From: Patescibacteria group bacterium
GTDB taxonomy: Bacteria > Patescibacteriota > Patescibacteriia > GCA-002772895
Assembly (NCBI GenBank): GCA_018895765.1
Contig: JAHINX010000019.1
Span: 1-45,410, forward strand
DNA length: 45,410 nt
Direction: 5' to 3'
Part shown: piece after piece, positions 16,242 to 23,474 of the stretch
Layout of the letters: the number at the start of each line of letters is the position of its first letter
Numbering within the stretch: the stretch's first letter is position 1
Notes under the pieces: generated by a model
What the model saw: the letters and a program-made list of their open reading frames with translations, nothing else
What the model was told of the DNA's origin: nothing
Databases searched by the model: none
Program-made: the position numbers and the translations under genes

Positions 16242-17789
16242 CTATTTCTCAATTTTTTCAATAAGCATCTCTTTTGCCACCTCGGGATTTGCCTTTCCTT
16301 TTGATTCTTTCATTACCTGGCCGACTAAAAACATAATTGCAGTTTGTTTTCCAGCCTTATAGTCGCTCGACGCCGCTTGATGTTCGTTCACTACTTTTTC
16401 AATAATTTTGTCCATCTCGCCTTCATCTTCTTTCATCGCACCCAAGTCATGCTTATCTATTAGTTGTGACGGATCTCCGCCCGCCTCTGTCATCATTTCC
16501 AAAAGTTTCAGGGCATTTGGCCCGGAGATTTTATTTTCGTAAACCAAAATTATAAACTCGGCAAAATTTTCCGGAGTTATTTTTAAAATACGTATATCTA
16601 TGGCGTTTTGCGCCATAATTCCGCCAAGTTTGTTGATAAACCATCCAGAATAAAGCTTTGCCATTTTTTCTCCGTATTTATCCCAAATTTCTGTTTCCGT
16701 TCCTTCGATATTTGGCATAGACATAAGCCATGAAATAAGCTCTGACAGGGCGCGCTCGGTATATTCTGCTTTGTATGGGTCTTCGGTTAAAATTTCTGCA
16801 TCAGCCATAGAAAAGCCATATTCATCCATAAACCGGTATTTGCGCGCGCGCGGAAGTTCGGGAAGCATTTCTTTTTGCTTGTCGCGGATTTCTGCAAGCT
16901 CCATTGGCGGAAGGTCTGGTTCGGGAAAGTAGCGGTAGTCGCTTGAGCCCTCTTTTGTTCGCTGTTCAGTCGTGACGCCCTTTGCGTCGTCCCATCCGCG
17001 GGTTGTTTGGACATTGCTGGGTAAACCTGTGTCTTCCCAATGTTTTGTTTGGCGGGCGATTTCATACTCCAGTGCCCGCTCAACCGAGCGAAAAGAATTT
17101 AGATTTTTTATTTCTGTTTTTGGGTTTAATTGCATGGCCCAGCCTTCATCCGGTGCGGCTTTTTCTACATATTCGCGCATAGAAATATTTGCGTCGCAAC
17201 GGAGCTGGCCTTTTTCCATATCAGCGTCAGACACGCCAAGATAGCGCATAATTTTACGCAGTTCCTGCAAAAATATTTTTGCTTCTTGCGGAGAACGGAT
17301 GTCCGGCTCGCTGACGATCTCGGCAAGTGGAGTTCCCCCGCGATTATAATCCACAAGAGTTATTGTTTTGTCGGCATTGTGGTTATTTTTTGCTGCGTCT
17401 TCTTCCATATGGAGACGAGTGATGCCAATGCGAGCAGTCCGTACCCCTTCTTTTGTCGGCACATCTATCTCTAAAAATCCGGTTTCTCCCACAGGCAAAT
17501 CAAATTGGGAAATCTGATATCCCTTTGGCAAGTCGGGATAAAAATAATGTTTACGGTCAAATTTTGAATGTTCGTTTATTCTGCAATTTAAGGCAAGGGA
17601 GGCAAGGACGCCCATTTTTACAGCCTCTTTATTTATAACAGGCAAAACACCCGGCTGGCCGGTGCAGACAGGGCAGATGGTCGTATTCGGATTTTCATAC
17701 TCCCCGCGGTTTGAGCATCCGCAAAACATTTTTGATTTTGTTTTTAGCTGGACGTGTATTTCCAAGCCAATGACGGGTTCGAGGTTCAT
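16242..17789 (-). CDS. gatB: Asp-tRNA(Asn)/Glu-tRNA(Gln) amidotransferase subunit B
   Basis: A 515-residue GatB, the kinase/tRNA-binding subunit of GatCAB, which converts misacylated Glu-tRNA-Gln or Asp-tRNA-Asn to the amide form. Seen: GLEIHVQL at the N-terminus, Zn-site cysteines FCGCS and CPVC, KFDRKHYFYPDLPKGYQISQ, KTEIKNLNSFRSVERALEYE, FPEPDLPP, and the C-terminal YqeY-like tail domain (about 365-515). GatA and GatC are not in the window. It is transcribed alone here, and a TAGCGTTTAG tandem repeat lies directly upstream of its start. No SD is evident. Confidence 0.97.
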   Translation of the reverse strand: MNLEPVIGLEIHVQLKTKSKMFCGCSNRGEYENPNTTICPVCTGQPGVLPVINKEAVKMGVLASLALNCRINEHSKFDRKHYFYPDLPKGYQISQFDLPVGETGFLEIDVPTKEGVRTARIGITRLHMEEDAAKNNHNADKTITLVDYNRGGTPLAEIVSEPDIRSPQEAKIFLQELRKIMRYLGVSDADMEKGQLRCDANISMREYVEKAAPDEGWAMQLNPKTEIKNLNSFRSVERALEYEIARQTKHWEDTGLPSNVQTTRGWDDAKGVTTEQRTKEGSSDYRYFPEPDLPPMELAEIRDKQKEMLPELPRARKYRFMDEYGFSMADAEILTEDPYKAEYTERALSELISWLMSMPNIEGTETEIWDKYGEKMAKLYSGWFINKLGGIMAQNAIDIRILKITPENFAEFIILVYENKISGPNALKLLEMMTEAGGDPSQLIDKHDLGAMKEDEGEMDKIIEKVVNEHQAASSDYKAGKQTAIMFLVGQVMKESKGKANPEVAKEMLIEKIEK

Positions 17790-17793
17790 AAGA

Positions 17794-17826
17794 ATAGCGT
17801 TTAGCGTTTAGCAATTAGCGTTTAGT
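17794..17826. repeat. Degenerate TAGCGTTTAG tandem repeat upstream of gatB
   Basis: TAGCGTTTAGCGTTTAGC followed by AATTAGCGTTTAG, only 5 bp before the gatB start. Same word family as 10765 and 25194. Confidence 0.65.
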
Positions 17827-17875
17827 GAATATAATATAATTTTATGGGTTTTGGGAGGATTTGTCAAAAAATAAT

Positions 17876-17900
17876 TTTAGGAGGTCGGGAACCAGAAAAA
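17876..17900. repeat. Short derivative of the 19411-19530 inverted repeat
   Basis: TTTAGGAGGTCGGGA joins directly to ACCAGAAAA. In the long element the same two pieces are separated by the right-hand arms, so this looks like a deletion product. Confidence 0.5.
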
Positions 17901-17905
17901 AACAG

Positions 17906-17928
17906 AAATCCGCCCTTGGGCGGATTTT
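17906..17928 (-). terminator. Terminator of the 17967 gene
   Basis: AAATCCGCCC and GGGCGGATTT arms around TT. On the minus strand it is followed by a T-rich stretch. Confidence 0.8.
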
Positions 17929-17966
17929 ACCATACTACACGCTACATACTACATGCTACTTTCTCA

Positions 17967-18689
17967 TTATTTCCTAACTTCTCTAAATACAATTGTTCCG
18001 ACGATGGCATAAATCGGGGTAAAAAAGGCGGCGATTAGGTCGGAAACAAATAAAATAATCAGATTTAGGCCGAGTCCAGCTTCTTGCGTGTCTATTACCG
18101 ATTGCCCAATTATAAGTCCAATAAGATTAAAAATCCCTGCCAATGCCAGGTAAGCGATAATCGCCCAAAATATATTAGGCACGACAAGACGTCCAAAAAT
18201 CGGCCAAAATCTTCCGCGTGAGAGTTCGTGGCTTTCTTTCAAAAGTTCCATTCCTTTCTTTTTTTCCAGGATTGCGATGTACATTACAAAAGCATACCAG
18301 ACGGTAAAAATCACGCCCGGAACAATAAATAATATAAATCCGCCAGCTGTAATCAACCCGGCTAAAATACTGATAAAAATTGCCGGCCAATAAACTCCAA
18401 AAATATCTTTTAAGCTGATATCCGGCTTTTTATTGCTTAAAAACTTGTCTGTATAATATATGATGGCGATAAGCACGACGAAATTTACAAGATATGCTAA
18501 AAAGGAGATAAAGCCGGAAATTAAAAATTTTGCGATATTCGGCAATGTTAGGAATTGGTCAATTAAAACCGCGCTCAAACTCGTCAAAGCGGAAAGAATA
18601 AAAATAGCTCCTAAAAAAGGAAGATATTGTTTAAATTTTGAAGTATATGTCTCCCAGGAAAGACGTATTATCTCAGCAATTTTTAACAT
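17967..18689 (-). CDS. Polytopic membrane protein, unknown function
   Basis: A 240-residue protein with about six hydrophobic segments (roughly 22-42, 55-77, 105-135, 170-192, 200-220, 222-236). The FIVPGVIFTVWYAF stretch followed by LEKKKGMELLKESHELSRGRFWPIF resembles a widespread family of small integral membrane proteins of unknown function (glycerophosphodiesterase membrane-domain-like or DUF975-like), but I cannot name the family with certainty. It lies 30 bp downstream of tmk on the same strand, so the two may be co-transcribed. A terminator follows. Confidence 0.75.
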   Translation of the reverse strand: MLKIAEIIRLSWETYTSKFKQYLPFLGAIFILSALTSLSAVLIDQFLTLPNIAKFLISGFISFLAYLVNFVVLIAIIYYTDKFLSNKKPDISLKDIFGVYWPAIFISILAGLITAGGFILFIVPGVIFTVWYAFVMYIAILEKKKGMELLKESHELSRGRFWPIFGRLVVPNIFWAIIAYLALAGIFNLIGLIIGQSVIDTQEAGLGLNLIILFVSDLIAAFFTPIYAIVGTIVFREVRK

Positions 18690-18719
18690 AGAGCTTAGTA
18701 TTAATTTTAATACTATATA

Positions 18720-19397
18720 TTATATCATTTTTGAAACAATTGCCCAAATTTTTTCGTGGATATGGTCTATGGAAAGAAGTTCGCCGTCCTCTTCGCATTT
18801 TATCCGCACCCAATTATTCATTTCTGAAACAAGACGGAGAGATTGTTCGTGAGAATCCATTTGGTGTTCTACGCTGGATTCTGCGCCATCTTTTTTTGCG
18901 CCGCCGGTATAATTACGGGTAGCTTTTTTTTCAATAAGGACTTGCGATGTCTCCGGTTCGACATCAAGATATATAATGAGGTCGGGGCGGGGTATTCCAA
19001 AAACCCCATGTTCAATTTTATCCAGCCATTTTAGAAATGTCCGGCGTTCTTCCTCATCCTTTATTTTTCCTCCCTGATGAATCTGGTTTCCGCTTACATA
19101 GCGGTCTAGAAGAATAATTTTTCCTTGCGCAAGCCATTTGCGGATTTTTTCGCTTGACTCATATCTGTCGGCGGCATAGAGGGTGGAGGCAAGGTATGGA
19201 TTAAACTTTGTTGGATCGCCAAAATCTCCACGCAAAAAACAACCGATAATATTTCCAAAATGGTTGTTATAATATTGAGGAAAATCCAAGGTTTCTATTT
19301 TGCGACCCTCATCAATAAAGTGCTCTATAAGTTTTTTTGTTTGTGTCGCTTTGCCGGAACCGTCGGTCCCGTCAATGACTATTAATTTGCCTTGCAT
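18720..19397 (-). CDS. tmk: Thymidylate kinase
   Basis: A 225-residue dTMP kinase (dTMP to dTDP). Seen: P-loop GTDGSGKATQT at about 9-19, FPQYYNNHFGNII, LASTLYAADRYE, LLDRYVSGN (the DR(Y/W) motif) at about 95-103, and a lid-like region rich in Lys/Arg around 157-168. Length is normal. With ThyX (19585) and dCMP deaminase (25220) nearby, it completes a local dCMP-dUMP-dTMP-dTDP route. Confidence 0.93.
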   Translation of the reverse strand: MQGKLIVIDGTDGSGKATQTKKLIEHFIDEGRKIETLDFPQYYNNHFGNIIGCFLRGDFGDPTKFNPYLASTLYAADRYESSEKIRKWLAQGKIILLDRYVSGNQIHQGGKIKDEEERRTFLKWLDKIEHGVFGIPRPDLIIYLDVEPETSQVLIEKKATRNYTGGAKKDGAESSVEHQMDSHEQSLRLVSEMNNWVRIKCEEDGELLSIDHIHEKIWAIVSKMI

Positions 19398-19410
19398 ATT
19401 TCTTTAATTT

Positions 19411-19530
19411 TTTTCTGGTTCCCGACATCAATACAAAATTTTTCCCGAGTCCCGACCTCAAAACAAATACGGGGAACTTTAGGAGGTCGGGACTCGGGAA
19501 AAGAACTATAGAATGTTGGGAACCAGAAAA
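19411..19530. repeat. Nested long inverted repeat between tmk and thyX
   Basis: The outer 18-bp arms (19411-19428 and 19513-19530; TTTTCTGGTTCCCGACAT versus ATGTTGGGAACCAGAAAA) differ at one wobble pair. The inner 20-bp arms (19440-19459 and 19483-19502; CCCGAGTCCCGACCTC core) match perfectly. The loop is about 23 bases. It is too long for a simple terminator. Confidence 0.85.
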
Positions 19531-19544
19531 GATTTGAACTTTGA

Positions 19545-19583
19545 AATTTATTGAAAATTGATCATTGATAATTGAAAATTGTT
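19545..19583. repeat. Degenerate AATTGAAAATTG tandem repeat
   Basis: Overlapping words TTGAAAATTG, ATCATTGATAATTG and AAAATTG immediately after the thyX 3' end. Confidence 0.5.
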
Positions 19584-19584
19584 T

Positions 19585-21024
19585 TTATTTGCTTCCCGCC
19601 GTAGATACTGTTTCATCCGAAAGGTCAACGCGGATATATTTAGCAAGTAGGGGATGGACGCGCTCTATTTCGCGCCAGCATTCTTGTGCGATTCTGCGAT
19701 AAGAAATATGTCCTTTTTTTCCGGAGCGGAGAGGTATAAAGTGATGAAGTTCTCGTAGATTCCATGTAAAAAGAGTTCGTTTGCGGAAGGCAAGGGGGAT
19801 TATATATTGGGCTTCGTCTGGGAATTGTTTATAAATTTTGTGATACGCCTCTTCTGCAACTGCCATTGCGTTTTTAAATCCCGTTTCATATCCAGCTTCA
19901 ATAATATCGTCTGGTATTGAAAATCCATGTTCTATTGTAACCTTCTGATTAGTTTGTGTTGCCATTCTGTGGCGCTGGACATCACGGAAGGCCCCATAAT
20001 CCATTAGAGTATCAAAGGTGTAATAAATATGCTCCAGTTCACGCAAAGGCCGATCAAACGGATTTCTACGCTTTAATGCTTCATCTATAATGGCTGTTTT
20101 TATTGCGTTTGGTATTTTTTCTATTTTTGATTTTATTTGTGAATAAGGTAAGTTGCTATTTCTATATAAAAGAGCTGAGACCAACTTGTTTTCTGCGTCT
20201 TTGTCATAATCAACGAGCTTTACTGGAAGATTACTCCCAGCTGGTTCATTATTAAAGAGCCATGAGCTAAGATGCGCCAACTCTTTATCGGTTTCCATTA
20301 AATAGGGGTTTTTGTCTGCGAATTTTTCTAAAGTTGGGGTTACTTTGCTGGCTACTTCTTTTAATTCTGTGCCGATTTCTTGCATTTCTTCTAAAGGATG
20401 TGACATGAGTTTTGTAATAGCCCAATCAAGATTTCGCGCGTTTATTGTCATCCCTAGATTAGTTTGGGTTGATGCTGGAAGAAGATATCGTACATTATCG
20501 CAGACCTTTGCTTTACAAATAGAATTATACATTTTTTCGCCCATGTCTGGTTTTTTTGGATCTTTTTTCTTTATAAATTCCATCATTGGCTCGGAAAGAG
20601 CCTCATAAACTTGAAACAAATAATCCCCAGCGCGCTCGTAAATATCTTTCAGGTCGGACTTCATAATCCGTTCAGGTTTTAGATATCTATTTTTATCAAA
20701 AACTTGATAGCGGGTAGATTTTTCAGTGTATGATGCCAGTCTATTATCTTCTACAACTTTTGTTGCTAAAATTGATATATTCTCTAAGGCGATAGAAATA
20801 ATTGCGTGTTCAGCAACAGATGAATGTCCATAACCAACAACCCATTTTTCATGAAATTCGCTTGATTTTTCTTCTGTTAATTCTTTTGCTATCTCATCAA
20901 ATGACTCGGGTGATCGTGAGCATTTAGCAAAACAGACGGCCTTTACTTCTGGCGTTAATCCTTCCAGAGTATAGATCCTTCGTTTATTTTTTGTATCCTC
21001 TTGTGGGTAGGTGTCGTTTGACAT
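19585..21024 (-). CDS. thyX: Double-domain ThyX-family (flavin-dependent) thymidylate synthase
   Basis: A 479-residue protein, twice the usual ThyX length, made of two ThyX-like halves. N-half: GYGHSSVAEHA (64-74), then EDNRLASYTEKSTRY (92-106), which keeps the Ser-x-x-Arg-Tyr end of the ThyX signature but not its RHR; then LLPASTQTNL and NARNL. C-half: LRELEHIYYTFD, QRHRMATQ with RHR at 351-353 but without the E-x-S-x-R part, and IIPLAFRKRTLFTWNLRELHHFIPLRSGKKGH. ThyX makes dTMP from dUMP using FAD and methylene-tetrahydrofolate. The split signature suggests that the halves now supply different parts of one site (inference). No ThyA is seen in the window. Confidence 0.85.
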   Translation of the reverse strand: MSNDTYPQEDTKNKRRIYTLEGLTPEVKAVCFAKCSRSPESFDEIAKELTEEKSSEFHEKWVVGYGHSSVAEHAIISIALENISILATKVVEDNRLASYTEKSTRYQVFDKNRYLKPERIMKSDLKDIYERAGDYLFQVYEALSEPMMEFIKKKDPKKPDMGEKMYNSICKAKVCDNVRYLLPASTQTNLGMTINARNLDWAITKLMSHPLEEMQEIGTELKEVASKVTPTLEKFADKNPYLMETDKELAHLSSWLFNNEPAGSNLPVKLVDYDKDAENKLVSALLYRNSNLPYSQIKSKIEKIPNAIKTAIIDEALKRRNPFDRPLRELEHIYYTFDTLMDYGAFRDVQRHRMATQTNQKVTIEHGFSIPDDIIEAGYETGFKNAMAVAEEAYHKIYKQFPDEAQYIIPLAFRKRTLFTWNLRELHHFIPLRSGKKGHISYRRIAQECWREIERVHPLLAKYIRVDLSDETVSTAGSK

Positions 21025-21107
21025 AGGTTTTTTAAGGTTATAGTATTAGTTAAGAGTTCTTTTAATTAGTTTATAACAAAGCGTGGGAGCGCGCAAGGAG
21101 GACGAAA

Positions 21108-21857
21108 ATGCTTGAAAATGAAGCGAGAAAAGATTTTTTACAATTCATTGCAGAGCTTCCGGAAGATGAAGACGGCTTTGAGCTTGGCCTGCATTATGGT
21201 TTTTTCCAAAAATTGGCAAATGTATTAAAAGCAGAGTATAGGTGGCAAAAATATGCGATGAAAAACCGTAGCGTCCAGGGAGGCGGAGAAGGACAGGAAT
21301 TTTCCGAAACGCTAATGGACCATATGCTTCATAAGTTTATGATTGCCTCGGAAATGGTTGCGACCGAAATGGGTTATGGCGGACACAAGAGTTTGGAGAT
21401 TAGGCGGCGCCATCTCTATCTGTCTTTTTTTATGTATGGCTTGGGCATGGCTACTTATGGCGAAGTATCTTTAATGGATAAGGATACAAGGGATTTGTCG
21501 CAGGAAGATGACACTTTTCTGAATCTGTTAAAAAACTATCCGGAAGTGGTACACGGACCATTTAGAAGAGCATACGAACTTTCGCAAGAAAGAGATAGAG
21601 CGATTTTGGCCGGCGAAAGCTTGGGCAGTATTTCTGTAACCGGAAGATTTTTGTGGGCGATAGTTGTGGCAACATTTTTGGATAAATCGCTTTATGAGGT
21701 AAGGCATGGTCAGCTTGCTTTTGCAAACACGTTTCATAATGTTTGGGAGGACATTCAACCCTTAATGAGAGAATTTTATTCTTTTAGAATTAAGGTTTTG
21801 CCGCTTTTGCCGGAAATTATGGAATATATGGAAAGATATCCACGCTGGACTGAATAA
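21108..21857 (+). CDS. HD-fold-like protein with degenerate metal site, unknown function
   Basis: A 249-residue soluble protein. Its last 60 residues (SLYEVRHGQLAFANTF...SFR...) align with the C-terminus of the neighbour at 22175 (ALYEVQAGNIPFGNVF...SFR), so the two are paralogues. The neighbour has an HD pair in AFFVHDFAEG; here the same position reads SFFMYGLGMATYGEV, so the HD is lost, although the upstream His (MDHMLH, His72) is kept. AAGGAGG stands 6 bases before the ATG, fixing the start. It is divergent from thyX, and a terminator overlaps its stop. It may be a regulatory or partner subunit (inference). Confidence 0.7.
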   Translation: MLENEARKDFLQFIAELPEDEDGFELGLHYGFFQKLANVLKAEYRWQKYAMKNRSVQGGGEGQEFSETLMDHMLHKFMIASEMVATEMGYGGHKSLEIRRRHLYLSFFMYGLGMATYGEVSLMDKDTRDLSQEDDTFLNLLKNYPEVVHGPFRRAYELSQERDRAILAGESLGSISVTGRFLWAIVVATFLDKSLYEVRHGQLAFANTFHNVWEDIQPLMREFYSFRIKVLPLLPEIMEYMERYPRWTE

Positions 21858-21881
21858 TCCTCATTTTTATGGGGATTTTTT
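21856..21881 (+). terminator. Terminator of the 21108 gene
   Basis: AATCCTC (21856-21862) pairs with GGGGATT (21871-21877), followed by T-run. The stop codon is partly in the stem. Confidence 0.75.
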
Positions 21882-21887
21882 GTAAAG

Positions 21888-21939
21888 AGATTGCCACGGA
21901 TTTATAGCGGATTTACGCGGATATGATAATTACGGATAA
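21888..21939. repeat. ACGGATTT-type dispersed repeat, copy 1
   Basis: A run of CGGATTT/CGGATA words including ACGCGGATATGATA, closely matching 29423-29472 (shared AGATT.CCAC.GATTT.TA.CGGATT..C.CGGATATGATA pattern). Confidence 0.6.
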
Positions 21940-22093
21940 GAGAGGACAAATGCGGATATTATTAGTTGTGGATAACTTTTGGATTTACATTAATATAAAA
22001 GAGGTTTAAACTTTAAAGTAAGCTCTTTGAAAAAGGCAGAATAGAGTTCGTTTTTCGTCCAAAGGACTATGAAGGACATTCTTCTTTTATTAA

Positions 22094-22170
22094 CACAGGT
22101 ATTGCCTCTTTTTGTAAGAGGCAGTGCCATTCGAAGCTTTTTGCGATAGCAAAGAGCGAAGAATGGAGGA
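22094..22170 (+). promoter_or_regulatory. Structured 5' leader overlapping the SD of the 22175 gene
   Basis: Two stacked hairpins. First, TGCCTCTT/AAGAGGCA (22103-22123). Second, a 40-nt hairpin: CCATTC (22127-22132) pairs with GAATGG (22161-22166); a symmetric GAA/GAA internal loop (22133-22135, 22158-22160); GCTTTTTGC pairs with GCAAAGAGC; loop GATA. The GG of GAATGG is the start of the GGAGG SD, so pairing could hide it. The same outer stem, GAA/GAA loop and SD position recur at 43651-43779 on the other strand. Confidence 0.6.
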
Positions 22171-22174
22171 AAAA

Positions 22175-23254
22175 ATGGCTCAAGAAGAAAGAGTATTAAG
22201 AACGCATTTGGATATAATAAGAGAATTGGTTGAAGTATTATGTTCGGAAAAAGGCATTAATGCAAGAGAGTTGGATGATGGTAAACTGGAATATAAAATA
22301 GCTGACGAACGCGTTTTGAGCTTTCTAATGCGGAAATATAAAATGCCACGGTATGGAGCAGAAGGTATTTTAAGTCACTTGTTTATGAAGGGGCTGATTG
22401 AATTTCATCAAAGTGAACACAGCTCTGTATGGTATTGGATAGTGATCAAAGTTAGCGGACGCGACCTTGCAAAAAATCAAAAAATAGCAGAAGCGCCACC
22501 TGCCAGGCAAGCGCTTAGAAATTATCTGTTTTCTTTAAGGGATGCCGGAAGAAAGATAGACTTAGCAGAGTTTACTGGATTTTGCCGATTATTTACTAAT
22601 TCATTGGCAGAAGAAAAAAGATATGAGCTTTTGGCCGGTTTGAGCAGAAAATATAATTTTTCAGAGTCAGGCGAGGCTTTGCCGGAAGCGGTTTTAACTC
22701 ACACGGCATTTGATACGCCTTTTTTGGGAAATATGATGCTCGCGCTTGAAGAGGATGAGGAAACGGCTTGTTGTAATTTTTTGGATGGTAGATTGCTACA
22801 ACTTGCCTTTTTTGTTCATGATTTTGCCGAAGGAATCAGTTTGAAGGGCGATGTTGATTTTGTAAATAAGAATAGCGCAATTGAAAAAGAAGAAGAGGAG
22901 GCCTTAGAGTTATTACTTTCGGTAGTTTCGCCTGCGTTGGCAAAAAGAATCAGAAAAGCTACTCTTGTCGTGGAAGAGGTTCCGCCGATTTGGCGGAGAG
23001 GGGAGACGCCCGAAAAAGCAAGCTGGAACGGGCAGTTCTTTAATGCTGTAGAAAATGCCGGTTATATTTCTCGCGCGCTTTATGAGGTGCAGGCGGGAAA
23101 TATTCCTTTTGGCAATGTATTTTTTGACCAGCAGGAAAAAGTTGAATATTATGTGAAAAAGTTTGAATCCTTTAGAGCTTTTATTGAACCGTATTTGGAG
23201 CTTATGCAAGAATTCCGAGAAAAATATAAAAATGCGCCATGGCGTAAACAATAA
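22175..23254 (+). CDS. HD-domain protein, possibly nucleotide phosphohydrolase-like
   Basis: A 359-residue protein. The C-terminal half is HD-fold-like: His176 (VLTHTAF), then His215-Asp216 in LAFFVHDFAEGISLKGDVDF about 39 residues later, resembling YfbR/HDDC2-type deoxynucleotidases (family recall). The N-terminal 100 residues include a possible winged-helix (ILSHLFMKGLIEF). It is paralogous to the 21108 protein over the C-terminus. The ATG at 22175 has GGAGG 5 bases upstream; upstream in-frame GTG 22124 and ATG 22163 lie within the leader hairpins and are rejected. The position among tmk, thyX and dCMP deaminase suggests a deoxynucleotide role (inference). Confidence 0.7.
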   Translation: MAQEERVLRTHLDIIRELVEVLCSEKGINARELDDGKLEYKIADERVLSFLMRKYKMPRYGAEGILSHLFMKGLIEFHQSEHSSVWYWIVIKVSGRDLAKNQKIAEAPPARQALRNYLFSLRDAGRKIDLAEFTGFCRLFTNSLAEEKRYELLAGLSRKYNFSESGEALPEAVLTHTAFDTPFLGNMMLALEEDEETACCNFLDGRLLQLAFFVHDFAEGISLKGDVDFVNKNSAIEKEEEEALELLLSVVSPALAKRIRKATLVVEEVPPIWRRGETPEKASWNGQFFNAVENAGYISRALYEVQAGNIPFGNVFFDQQEKVEYYVKKFESFRAFIEPYLELMQEFREKYKNAPWRKQ

Positions 23255-23283
23255 AAATCCTGACAAATTGTCAGGATTTTATA
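23254..23283 (+). terminator. Terminator of the 22175 gene
   Basis: AAAATCCTGAC pairs with GTCAGGATTTT around AAATT. Its right arm is part of a 28-bp sequence duplicated at 23447. Confidence 0.85.
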
Positions 23284-23474
23284 ATAGCGGTTTTTTTGCT
23301 GTCATTGCGAGGAGGCCTGCCCCGTAGTGAGCTTGCTCTACTACTAGGGTACTCCGACGTGGCAATCTAATTGCAAAAAGACGAGATTGCCACGCCCCGC
23401 TCCAGTTTTTGGGGAACTGGGGCGGGACTCGCAATGACGGAGGGTTTTGTCAGGATTTTATAATAGTGGTTTTT
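23268..23474. mobile_element. MITE-like composite inverted repeat flanked by 28-bp direct repeats
   Basis: The core (23301-23438) starts GTCATTGCGAG and ends CTCGCAATGAC, perfect 11-bp terminal inverted repeats. Inside, CGTGGCAATCT (23358-23368) faces AGATTGCCACG (23384-23394), so it is two inverted units. Just outside are 28-bp direct repeats (23268-23295 and 23447-23474, 27/28 identical, TTGTCAGGATTTTATAATAG...). No transposase is inside, so it would be non-autonomous. The right direct repeat supplies the last codons and stop of the 23458 gene. Confidence 0.65.

Noticed and set aside
22124..22174. GTG 22124 and ATG 22163 as starts of the HD-domain gene
   Set aside because: Both are within leader hairpins; ATG 22175 has GGAGG at proper distance.
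21882..22174. tRNA gene in the gap before the HD-domain gene
   Set aside because: No cloverleaf, T-loop GTTC-A-ATC or CCA-end pattern; the ATTCGAAG there belongs to the leader hairpin.
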